Assembly: GCA_934777245.1 (NCBI GenBank)
Contig: CAKVND010000015.1
Span: forward strand, 1 to 37,547
Source: an uncultured Candidatus Melainabacteria bacterium
GTDB taxonomy: Bacteria > Cyanobacteriota > Vampirovibrionia > Gastranaerophilales > Gastranaerophilaceae
Length of the DNA stretch: 37,547 bases
Direction of reading: 5' to 3'
This document shows positions 1 to 7,994 of this stretch, in pieces. The first letter of the stretch is position 1, and the number at the start of each line of letters is the position of its first letter. The notes under the pieces are model-generated. The model had not been told where the DNA came from. It worked only from the letters and a program-made list of their open reading frames with translations, and searched no databases. The position numbers and the translations under genes are program-made.

Positions 1-396
1 CCATTCTAGCATACTGCCAACCTTCTGACTATATTTTTAGCCATTCTAATTGTATCTTATTACTTTTTGCTTCTAAACAAGATTTATTCCAATAAACATA
101 ACAGCACAGGTAAATATTTACCAAACAGTTTATAAAATAATAACAGAAGCCATATCGTATAATATGCATTGTGTTTAAATAATTAAATATATTTGTGCAT
201 TAAAAGTTTGTTTACAATTCTTAAATTATTTCCCTAAGTGAGGCAATATTAAAACTGTTTTAGAGCAATTTAAAATCAAAATTTTGGTAAAGATTTGTTA
301 AGAAAAGTAGCAACTTATATTTTTACGCTTTTTACAATAAATAATATTAGCCAACTGTTATTTATTAATAAAATAATGCTTTTTAAGGAGAAAGTA
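1..396. other. AT-rich stretch with no gene seen
   Basis: I see no open frame with a convincing ribosome binding site, no RNA gene and no clear promoter here. A TTG start at 295 is in frame with the downstream AAA+ gene, but the 34 residues it would add have no Shine-Dalgarno site in front of them. The leader of the downstream gene probably lies in the last 100 bases. Confidence 0.5.
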
Positions 397-3300
397 ATGT
401 ACATTACACCAATTTTTAGAAGTCAATATCCCAAGAATCTATACTCCCAGAATGTAGAATCTAAGGCTATAAGCGATTTACCGACAGAAAAAGATTTATT
501 AAACGAAGCTCGCAAAGGCAAGCTTGATGTTAATCAAGTAAGTAAAGAAGATGGCGAAACTTTGTTTCAAAAACTTGTCGCAAATAACTATACGGCACTG
601 GTATCATATTTAACAGCCAAACCATCAACAAGAGAACATATAGTTAATTTTACTAATAACGGAATTTCACCTTTAGATTATGCTAAAACTGATGAAATGC
701 GTTCATTATTATTATCGCGCGGTGCAAAAAGGATTGAACGACAAAATATTCAAAACTCAACACAACCTAAAGAAAACAATATTGTAAATGCTAGAGAAAC
801 TGCTGCAAGAATTTATGTAGAAAACCCGATTAAGGTTACTCCAAATCAAATGCGTCCTGTTGAAGATCTCAAAACAGTGGAAACGCTAGCACCAACAGAA
901 ACTCCTCAACCTCAACAAATACAAGAAGAACAAAAAGTAGATTTCTTTGATTCTTTTGATGAAGTAGAAGATGAAGTTCCAACTACTGAAATTGCTCCAC
1001 AAGCAAAATCTGAAAAAACAGATGAAAAACCTGTTAAGAAACCTGAATACAAGGAATATACTCACTATGAAGTAAATCCTGAAATGAAATCTTTAGATAA
1101 TATTATCGGTATGGAAAATATTAAACAAGAATTACGAGAAAATATTATCATTCCAATTAAAGACGGTACCAAAAATAAATTGTGTGAAATTGATAATTTG
1201 TCTTTACCTAACGGGATTTTGTTTGCTTCTCCAAACGGAACAGATTCTATGGTAAGTGCTTTAGTTAATGAAACAGACTTACCGGCTTTACAAATTCATT
1301 CTATGCAAGAATTAACTCCGATGATTGCAGACATTGAAAAAAATTATAAAGAAAACGGCGTAAGAACAATTGTTGTTGCATCAAATTTTGACAATATGTA
1401 TACAGAAGATAATAATAGCGTACAAATTGAAAGAAACAAATTTGCGAATATTTTAAAAAATTGTTCAGCAAAAGGAATGTTATTTATTGCGACAACAAAA
1501 GATAAGGCAAGTATTGGCAATACATTTATTCATGCCGGTCTTATTGATAAAGTATTGACTTTACCTTGTTCAAATGCCAATGACCGACAAGAATTTATAC
1601 ATCATAAAATTAACGATAAAAAGATATTAGCCCAATTAAATGATAATTTAGAAGAAATTACAGGTTCCACAGAAGGTATTCCTTTTTCAGAAATCGAAAA
1701 AATCTTGAATGAAACCGCAAGAACTGCAATCTCTCGTGGTGAAACAGAAGAAATCATGCCGATATTTAAAGAGCAACTGGCGGAATATACGACAGAAAAA
1801 GGTTTGACTCCAATTGATGATTTTAATAGAACATCAGCTTACGACACTCCTGAATTCAAAAGAACTCCAATGACGGCTGATGATCCGACAATTGACGATT
1901 TGGGCGGAATGCCTGAAATAAAGAAACGATTAAACGAGTTGTATATTGAACCAATGAAAAGACTTGATGATTTATACAAGGAACTAGGCAATGACGCTTT
2001 GCCTGACGGTGCGATATTTTACGGCGAACCCGGAAACGGTAAAACGTATACGGCCAAAGCGTTAGCAAAAACTTTAGGTTTACCTTTCTATGAAACAAAA
2101 TTATCTGATATTGGTACAGCTTTAGTCCATGAAGAAGGCAAAGCGTTTAAAAAATTAGCAGACCAATTGAATAGAAAATTCCAAGAAACAGGTGAACGTT
2201 CGGTTTGGTTCTTGGATGAATTTGAATCATTAGGCGGCGAACGTGGCGGAAGCGCGCAACACAATAAAGAATTAACAGACGCTTTGTTGCAAGAACTAAA
2301 TAATCCGGCTCAACGCGGTTTTATTTTGATTGCTGCTACAAACGACTTGGATGGCGTAGATTCTGCTCTTAAACGCCGTGGCAGATTAGGTAACTGGATT
2401 CATTTCAGTAATCCGACATTTGAAGAAAGATATGATGTAATCAAAAAATCACTGGAAAAATCGCCATCAACAAGAGAACTTGCAAAAGATGAGAATTACC
2501 TTAGAGAAATTGCAAAAGATTTTGACGGAATGTCAATGGCTTCAATTACGTCTGTCGTAAAAGACGCAAAAAGACAAATAATTTTGAAAGGAACCGATTT
2601 TAGAGATGCAATAGAAGATTGTAAAGCAATAAATAATGAAAGAATGATGGGTGAATTCTGCAATAAATCAGGACTTAAACAACATCAATATAATGAATGG
2701 GATTTTCAATCTTTGGACGAATTAGGCGGAATGCAAAAAGTTAAAGAACAATTGCAAGAGTCTATTATTGATGTTTGGGACCCTGAAATCAGAGCCGAGT
2801 TGCTTGCAAATAAAAGACGACTCCCTGGTGGTGTCATTTTGTATGGTCCACCTGGAACAGGTAAAACTACTATTGTTGAAACTTTAGCAAGACAAATGGA
2901 TGTTCCTTTATATAAAATGGATTATTCTTCTATAAACGATTCTCAATATATCCACCAAATTTCAAAACACGTTGTTGAAATCTTTGATAGATTGGAATTA
3001 CAGGCAAAAATTTTGAAAAAACCTGTTATGCTCTTTTTTGATGAAGCTGAAAGATTCTTCCCTAATTTTGCGGAAAAACATCAGATAGAAGAAGTTAATA
3101 CATATAAAGATAAAATGAACAACGCTTCTATGAACGGAATTATTTTGGTTGGTGCAACTAACTATATAGATAAAGTAAACCCAGAAATCACAGGCAACCC
3201 GAGACGTATGGGAACAAAAATAGAGGTTGATAATCCTGATGAAGGTGATAGAAGGAACTTGTTCCAAAAATCGTTATTAAGCTTGCCGATTTTAGCCGGA

Positions 3301-3465
3301 GTATTGACTGTTGCAAATTGCCAAGAACTTGCAAAAGCAACAGAAGGCTGGTCAATAGGTCAAATTACGGATACCATTGATAAAGTTATCACCCAAGCGA
3401 TTAAGAAAAAAGAAAATATAAAATTTGAAACTATGCTAAGCGCATTCAAAAAAAGGGTAATATAG
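397..3465 (+). CDS. Three-module AAA+ ATPase with ankyrin-like N-terminus
   Basis: I chose the ATG at 397 because AAGGAG ends 6 nt before it; upstream in-frame starts lack such a site. The product is 1022 residues. Residues about 30-112 resemble two or three ankyrin repeats, and about 115-220 is a charged low-complexity linker. Three AAA+ modules of the Cdc48/FtsH style follow, the last two announced by LGGM. The first (about 230-465) is degenerate: SPNGTDS replaces the Walker A motif and no DE Walker B is visible. The second has GEPGNGKT (543-550), WFLDEFE (604-610) and RRGR (660-663). The third has GPPGTGKT (817-824), MLFFDEAE (878-885) and PRR (935-937). There are no membrane segments or peptidase motif, so it is probably a cytoplasmic unfoldase or remodeller. 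It heads a same-strand run of leader-bearing proteins that could be clients, which is inference. Confidence 0.9.
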   Translation: MYITPIFRSQYPKNLYSQNVESKAISDLPTEKDLLNEARKGKLDVNQVSKEDGETLFQKLVANNYTALVSYLTAKPSTREHIVNFTNNGISPLDYAKTDEMRSLLLSRGAKRIERQNIQNSTQPKENNIVNARETAARIYVENPIKVTPNQMRPVEDLKTVETLAPTETPQPQQIQEEQKVDFFDSFDEVEDEVPTTEIAPQAKSEKTDEKPVKKPEYKEYTHYEVNPEMKSLDNIIGMENIKQELRENIIIPIKDGTKNKLCEIDNLSLPNGILFASPNGTDSMVSALVNETDLPALQIHSMQELTPMIADIEKNYKENGVRTIVVASNFDNMYTEDNNSVQIERNKFANILKNCSAKGMLFIATTKDKASIGNTFIHAGLIDKVLTLPCSNANDRQEFIHHKINDKKILAQLNDNLEEITGSTEGIPFSEIEKILNETARTAISRGETEEIMPIFKEQLAEYTTEKGLTPIDDFNRTSAYDTPEFKRTPMTADDPTIDDLGGMPEIKKRLNELYIEPMKRLDDLYKELGNDALPDGAIFYGEPGNGKTYTAKALAKTLGLPFYETKLSDIGTALVHEEGKAFKKLADQLNRKFQETGERSVWFLDEFESLGGERGGSAQHNKELTDALLQELNNPAQRGFILIAATNDLDGVDSALKRRGRLGNWIHFSNPTFEERYDVIKKSLEKSPSTRELAKDENYLREIAKDFDGMSMASITSVVKDAKRQIILKGTDFRDAIEDCKAINNERMMGEFCNKSGLKQHQYNEWDFQSLDELGGMQKVKEQLQESIIDVWDPEIRAELLANKRRLPGGVILYGPPGTGKTTIVETLARQMDVPLYKMDYSSINDSQYIHQISKHVVEIFDRLELQAKILKKPVMLFFDEAERFFPNFAEKHQIEEVNTYKDKMNNASMNGIILVGATNYIDKVNPEITGNPRRMGTKIEVDNPDEGDRRNLFQKSLLSLPILAGVLTVANCQELAKATEGWSIGQITDTIDKVITQAIKKKENIKFETMLSAFKKRVI

Positions 3466-3473
3466 CGTGCAGG

Positions 3474-3502
3474 TTGTGTTGAACAATTGACATTCAACAC
3501 GA
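3474..3502 (+). repeat. Intergenic hairpin, copy 1
   Basis: GTGTTGAA (3476-3483) and TTCAACAC (3493-3500) are perfect complements around a 9-nt loop. The stem extends by a G-U and an A-U pair. No T-run follows on either strand, so it is not an ordinary terminator. Related hairpins lie at 4722 and 7054. Confidence 0.75.
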
Positions 3503-3538
3503 CAAAAACAAAATATTAACGAAAAAAGGAAAAAGGAA

Positions 3539-4711
3539 ATGAAAATCCAACAAATACAAAATAACAATACAAACTTCCAAGGCTTGCACATGGATAAAAG
3601 AGCAAGAAAGTATTTTAAAAATTATAATCTTCTGGCTAATCCAAACATAAAAGAATGTGCTGATAAATTTGAAGTTATGATAAAAAGCAAAACGGTAAAG
3701 TCAAATAACACATTAGATGATGATAAATACGCTTTGAAAGCTATAATAGGATTTTTGGGATTTGGTTGTAGTCTTATAACTGCTCTTATAACTACCGGTA
3801 TTAGTGTTGCTAATATAGTAATGCCAATGTCATGGCGAATACCAATATCATGGCCTATTATAGGAGGGAGCTTAACCTTTTTAGGAGTAGCCGCCCTTCC
3901 TATAAAAGAGTTGTTAAAAAAAGAATATGACTATAGCTTACAAGTTGGCAAAAATATCAAAAAATCTCCATTTGGTAAAATCGAATTAGAAAATCCTATT
4001 TCTCGTAAATATCAAATCCGTCAAGGGGCTTTGGATAATGTTACAAATCTTGCTCAAAATGTTCAGCGAAATGATCAACGACAATTTATGAATATTATCC
4101 AACAATATGACAAAAATAATGTTTTCGAGCCGACACAACTCTTAAATATCTTGAATGACAAGAAAATTAAACAAAATTATAAAAACGGCGAATGCTTTAA
4201 TTACAAACTTGGAAATAACAGTAATGATACTATGCTAACTAAATTTCTTGATATAGTTCCAACGGAAGAAAATAAAAAAGATTATCAAGAAATAATTAAA
4301 TTTATGAGAAAAGCAAAGAACATTGATTATAAACAAGTTGATTCGAATGGGATTTCCGTAATAGAAAAAATAATAAATTCAGAAAATCCTGATTTGTTAG
4401 AGTTGGTTAAGGATACTGAATTTGATTATTCAAGAGAACTGGATTATGCCTATGAACAAATTGATGATAAGAACTTTAAAGATAAAGTGAAAAGTCTGAA
4501 TATTAACTTTCCAAATGCCAAAGAAGCTATACGTTTAAATTCAACAGAAGCATTGCAAAAATTATTACCTGAATTTAAATCACCATTTTTTAATACAAAA
4601 AAACTTGTTAATGACTTGTGCCAGTCGAACGGAATAGAGACAGGTGATCTTTATGATGAGATTACTTTTTTGGAAGAAAATGGAATTGATACAGCAGGTG
4701 TAATTCTTTAA
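3539..4711 (+). CDS. Two-TM protein with N-F-Q-G leader, paralogue A
   Basis: I recognise no named family. The 390-residue product starts MKIQQIQNNNTNFQGL behind an AAAGGAAAAAGGAA purine tract. Two hydrophobic segments (about 67-93 and 102-122) should cross or enter a membrane. A helical region follows, then a module (about 232-352, core NIDYKQVDSNGISVIEKIIN and later EFKSPFF) that recurs in the next gene and, diverged, in the ankyrin protein encoded on the opposite strand at 7995-9716. It lies 73 bp after the AAA+ gene with a hairpin between them. The first 100 bases are nearly identical to those of the next gene, so the pair is a recent tandem duplication. Function is unknown; a membrane-anchored or secreted effector-like protein is one possibility. 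Confidence 0.85.
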   Translation: MKIQQIQNNNTNFQGLHMDKRARKYFKNYNLLANPNIKECADKFEVMIKSKTVKSNNTLDDDKYALKAIIGFLGFGCSLITALITTGISVANIVMPMSWRIPISWPIIGGSLTFLGVAALPIKELLKKEYDYSLQVGKNIKKSPFGKIELENPISRKYQIRQGALDNVTNLAQNVQRNDQRQFMNIIQQYDKNNVFEPTQLLNILNDKKIKQNYKNGECFNYKLGNNSNDTMLTKFLDIVPTEENKKDYQEIIKFMRKAKNIDYKQVDSNGISVIEKIINSENPDLLELVKDTEFDYSRELDYAYEQIDDKNFKDKVKSLNINFPNAKEAIRLNSTEALQKLLPEFKSPFFNTKKLVNDLCQSNGIETGDLYDEITFLEENGIDTAGVIL

Positions 4712-4721
4712 AAAACAGCGA

Positions 4722-4746
4722 GTGTTGAACAATCGACATTCAACAC
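4722..4746 (+). repeat. Intergenic hairpin, copy 2
   Basis: GTGTTGAA (4722-4729) pairs with TTCAACAC (4739-4746) around a 9-nt loop, caatcgaca. The loop differs from copy 1 by one base while the stem is unchanged. Confidence 0.75.
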
Positions 4747-4773
4747 GACATCAAAATAAAAGGAAAAAGAAAA

Positions 4774-6612
4774 ATGAAAATCCAACAAATACAAAATAAC
4801 AATACAAATTTTCAAGGCTTGCACATGGATAAAAGAGCAAGAAAGTATTTTAAAAATTATTATTTTCTGGCTAATCCAAACATAAAAGAATGTGCTGATA
4901 AATTTGAAGTTATGATAAAAAGCAAAAAGGTAAAGTCAAATAACATACTAGATGATTTTAACAAAGACTATTTGAAAGCTATACTAGGATTTTGGGGATT
5001 TGGTTGTAGTCTTATAACTGCTCTTATAACTACCGGTATTAGTATTGCTAATACCGGAATACCAATATCATGGCCTATTATAGGAGGAAGCTTAACCTTT
5101 TTAGGTGGAGCCGCCTATCCTATAAAAGAGTTGTTAAAAAAAGAATATGACTATAGCTTACAAGTCGGTAAAAGTATCAAAAAATCTCCATTTGGTAAAA
5201 TCGAATTAGAAAATCCTATTTCTAGTAAATATCAAATCCGTCAAGGGGCCTTGGATAATGTTACAAATCTTGCTCAAATTACTCAACAATACCTTAAACG
5301 CCAATTTGCAAATATTATCCCCAAATATAATAAAAATAATATTTTTGAGCCGACACAACTTTTAAAAATCTTAAATGATGACGAGATTAAACAATATTAT
5401 AAAAACGGTGAATGCTTTAATTACAAACTTGGAAATAACAGTAATGATACTATGCTAACTAAATTTCTTGATATAGTTCCAACGGAAGAAAATGAAAAAG
5501 ATTATCAAGAAATAATTAAATTTATGAGAAAAGCAAAGAATATTGATTATAAACAAGTTGATTCAAATGGGATTTCTGCCATTGAAAAGATAATAAATTC
5601 AGAAAATCCTGATTTGTTAGACTTGGTTAAGGATACTGAGTTTGATTATTCAAGAGAACTGGATTATGCCTATGAGAGAATTGATGATAAGAATTTTAAA
5701 GATAAAGTGAAAAATCTGAATATTAACTTCCCAAATATCAAAGAAGCTATACGTTTAAATTCTACGAAAGCATTGCAAGAATTATCACCTGAATTTAAAT
5801 CACCATTTTATAACATTACAAAAATTTTTAATCATTTATCCGGAAAAATAATAATGGATCTAATTAATCCTGATGATCAAATCAGACAATTCCTTCTATT
5901 GAATGCTCAACATATCATTCAAAAGCATACCAAAGGTAATCTTTTTGAACCAATACAATTCTTAAAAATCATAAACGATGACGAAATTAAGCAATATTAT
6001 AAAAACGGTAACTTTTTTAATTATAAATTAGAAGATAACAGTGATGATACTTTATTGACTAAATTTCTTGATATAGTTCCAACAGAAGAAAATCAAAAAG
6101 ATTATCAAGAAATAATTAAATTTATGAAGAACGCAAAGTATATTAATTATAACCAAACTGATTCAAATGGCATTTCAGTAATAGAAAAAATAATAAATTC
6201 AGAAAATCCTGATTTGTTAGATTTAATTAAAGATTTTGGGTTTGATTATTCAAGAAAACTGGATTATGCTTATGATAGAATTGATGATAAAAACTTCAAA
6301 GATAAAGTTAAAAATCTAAATATTTACTTTCCAAATGTAGAACGAGCTTGCAGCTTGAATTCTATTAAAGCATTGAAGAAACTTTTATCAGAATTGAAAT
6401 CACCATTTTTTAGTACAAAAAGACTTGTTAATTTTTTGTTTTGGTCATATGGAACAAAAACAGTTGATATTTATAATGCAATAAGATTTTTTGGGGAAAA
6501 TGGAATTGATATTACAGATAGGAGAATTGATATCACAGATAAATCGAAAATTGATGATCTTAATAGACGCCGGCATTTTGCTTTACTAAGCCAACAGAAA
6601 AAGAATAATTGA
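4774..6612 (+). CDS. Two-TM protein with N-F-Q-G leader and doubled module, paralogue B
   Basis: The 612-residue paralogue of the preceding gene has the same first 16 residues, MKIQQIQNNNTNFQGL, and the same hydrophobic pair (about 69-94 and 98-113). It then carries the C-terminal module twice at an exact 200-residue step: FEPTQLLKIL at 191 against FEPIQFLKII at 391, and EKIINSENPD at 271 and again at 471. The second copy lacks its own leader and membrane segments, so the gene grew by an internal 600-bp duplication. The last 50 residues are unique and include the short repeat R-x-I-D-I-T-D. There is a GGAAAAAG site before the ATG. Function is unknown. Confidence 0.85.
   Translation: MKIQQIQNNNTNFQGLHMDKRARKYFKNYYFLANPNIKECADKFEVMIKSKKVKSNNILDDFNKDYLKAILGFWGFGCSLITALITTGISIANTGIPISWPIIGGSLTFLGGAAYPIKELLKKEYDYSLQVGKSIKKSPFGKIELENPISSKYQIRQGALDNVTNLAQITQQYLKRQFANIIPKYNKNNIFEPTQLLKILNDDEIKQYYKNGECFNYKLGNNSNDTMLTKFLDIVPTEENEKDYQEIIKFMRKAKNIDYKQVDSNGISAIEKIINSENPDLLDLVKDTEFDYSRELDYAYERIDDKNFKDKVKNLNINFPNIKEAIRLNSTKALQELSPEFKSPFYNITKIFNHLSGKIIMDLINPDDQIRQFLLLNAQHIIQKHTKGNLFEPIQFLKIINDDEIKQYYKNGNFFNYKLEDNSDDTLLTKFLDIVPTEENQKDYQEIIKFMKNAKYINYNQTDSNGISVIEKIINSENPDLLDLIKDFGFDYSRKLDYAYDRIDDKNFKDKVKNLNIYFPNVERACSLNSIKALKKLLSELKSPFFSTKRLVNFLFWSYGTKTVDIYNAIRFFGENGIDITDRRIDITDKSKIDDLNRRRHFALLSQQKKNN
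5340..6450 (+). repeat. Internal tandem duplication, 600-bp period
   Basis: The segment encoding FEPTQ...FKSPF recurs 600 bp downstream in the same frame. The copies differ at many third positions but keep whole stretches such as the bases encoding FLDIVPTEEN. This is duplication within a coding gene, not a mobile element. Confidence 0.8.
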
Positions 6613-6636
6613 CAAAAAGGAAAAGGAAAAAGAAAA

Positions 6637-7044
6637 ATGAAAATCCAACAAATAAAAAATTACAATACAAATTTTCAATGCAAACAAATTAAAAAAGTAT
6701 TGAATAAAAACAAAATGCATAATTCAGACCCTATTAAAGAGATATGTGATTATAGTGAATATTATGCAAACTTGAGCCCGGTGAAAAAGTGTATTGAAGA
6801 CCTGCGTCATATAAAAGAAGATTTAGACTGGAATGAAATTCGTGATATGCTGCACACTCCCTTTGGATTAGGAGCTCTACTTTTCATAATAACTCCGATT
6901 GCTCTTACGGCAGCTATTATCGTAAAAGGATGTAGCAAAATAGATAATAATAAAGAACAAATAGAAAATAGACAAAAACATGAAATTCAAAAAGAAGAAC
7001 AATTACAAAATACACGAATTTTTGAAATAAAAAACAAACAATAG
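6637..7044 (+). CDS. Small single-TM protein with N-F-Q leader
   Basis: The 135-residue product begins MKIQQIKNYNTNFQCK. Its first 16 codons match the two preceding genes closely, then all similarity stops, and Cys replaces the usual Gly after F-Q. One hydrophobic segment (about 88-107) ends in a Cys. The C-terminal 28 residues are charged, rich in E, Q and K, and could form a coiled coil. The gap to the previous gene is 24 bp and carries the same purine-rich AAAAAGGAAAAGG tract. It looks like a leader fused to an unrelated body, or a remnant of a deleted paralogue. Function is unknown. Confidence 0.75.
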   Translation: MKIQQIKNYNTNFQCKQIKKVLNKNKMHNSDPIKEICDYSEYYANLSPVKKCIEDLRHIKEDLDWNEIRDMLHTPFGLGALLFIITPIALTAAIIVKGCSKIDNNKEQIENRQKHEIQKEEQLQNTRIFEIKNKQ

Positions 7045-7053
7045 AATATAAGT

Positions 7054-7080
7054 CTTGTTGAACGATTGTCATTCAACAAG
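7054..7080 (+). repeat. Intergenic hairpin, copy 3 with compensating stem bases
   Basis: CTTGTTGAA (7054-7062) pairs with TTCAACAAG (7072-7080) around a 9-nt loop. Relative to copies 1 and 2, the eighth pair from the loop changed from G-C to T-A with both sides altered, so pairing is kept. Confidence 0.75.
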
Positions 7081-7106
7081 AAAATAAAATTAAAGGGAAA
7101 ATAAAA

Positions 7107-7826
7107 ATGAAACTTCAATCAATACTGAATCATAATACAATAAACATAACTAAAATAAATACAATTAACTTTAAATCTAACGAACATAGAGAAGCAGAGC
7201 TTCGTGAACTTATGCGTCTTAGAGAACAACGTAGACAAATGGAAGAACAAAAGCTTCTTGAAAGGATTAAGTATCCTGAATTAGACAATCAAATGAGTAC
7301 AAGAGTGGCAGGTTTCTTATCAAAATTTACGTGTGCTATTCAAAATGCTTCTGAACATAATGTTATGGAATTTTTTGGAGATGAAGAAACAGCAAGCAAT
7401 TTAAGAGAAAAACTTTCTCCAACTTGTCAAGCTGATAGCAAAATGTTACGAGAAGAAGTTCAAAAAATGGACGAACTTAAAGACCCCGTTATGACTCTTA
7501 TTTGTGCAAACAGAATGAAAAAGTTTACTCCAAAACAAGGAATTTTATCAGAAGAACAGCATAAAAATTTTGTTGAAGGAATCAAAAAAACTGTTTCTAC
7601 AATTGTTAGAAATTCTGACCTTGATAAATTTGAGCCTGACGAAAAAGCAACGATTTTAGAAATGGTACAAAAAGTAGAAAAATCTGACTCTGTAGATTTT
7701 GGTATTGAAAAACAATTGAAAGAATTGGTTGATAAATTAAACTCTAAAAAAATCAAAACAGGTTTTATTCCACCAGTACAAGTAAGGACATTGCTTGGAG
7801 AAAAGATTAAGAAAATGTTGAAATAA
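7107..7826 (+). CDS. Unknown helical protein with I-N-F-K-S leader
   Basis: The 239-residue product starts MKLQSILNHNTINITKINTI and then NFKS, a stretched version of the leader seen in its neighbours. Residues about 27-55 are strongly charged with a heptad-like E/L/R/Q pattern, probably a coiled coil. The rest is predicted soluble and mostly helical with no membrane segment. AAAGGGAAA precedes the ATG. It is the last gene of the plus-strand cluster and faces the ankyrin gene across 168 bp. I recognise no domain and assign no function. Confidence 0.8.
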   Translation: MKLQSILNHNTINITKINTINFKSNEHREAELRELMRLREQRRQMEEQKLLERIKYPELDNQMSTRVAGFLSKFTCAIQNASEHNVMEFFGDEETASNLREKLSPTCQADSKMLREEVQKMDELKDPVMTLICANRMKKFTPKQGILSEEQHKNFVEGIKKTVSTIVRNSDLDKFEPDEKATILEMVQKVEKSDSVDFGIEKQLKELVDKLNSKKIKTGFIPPVQVRTLLGEKIKKMLK

Positions 7827-7994
7827 GCAAAGTTGTTTTTTTAGTCAAGTTTTTATTATCCATTAAAACCGATACCCACCAACATCTGTACGGTTCTCTA
7901 ACGTTCAGCGACAGTTGTTTTCTTCCTAATTATGGAGGTTAGGAGTGGATTTGCGTTAATAAATAAGTTTCCAAGTTGAGATGAAATTTGTTAA

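Noticed and set aside
295..396. 34-residue N-terminal extension of the AAA+ protein from a TTG start
   Set aside because: The hydrophobic extension has no ribosome binding site, whereas AAGGAG stands 6 bases before the ATG at 397.
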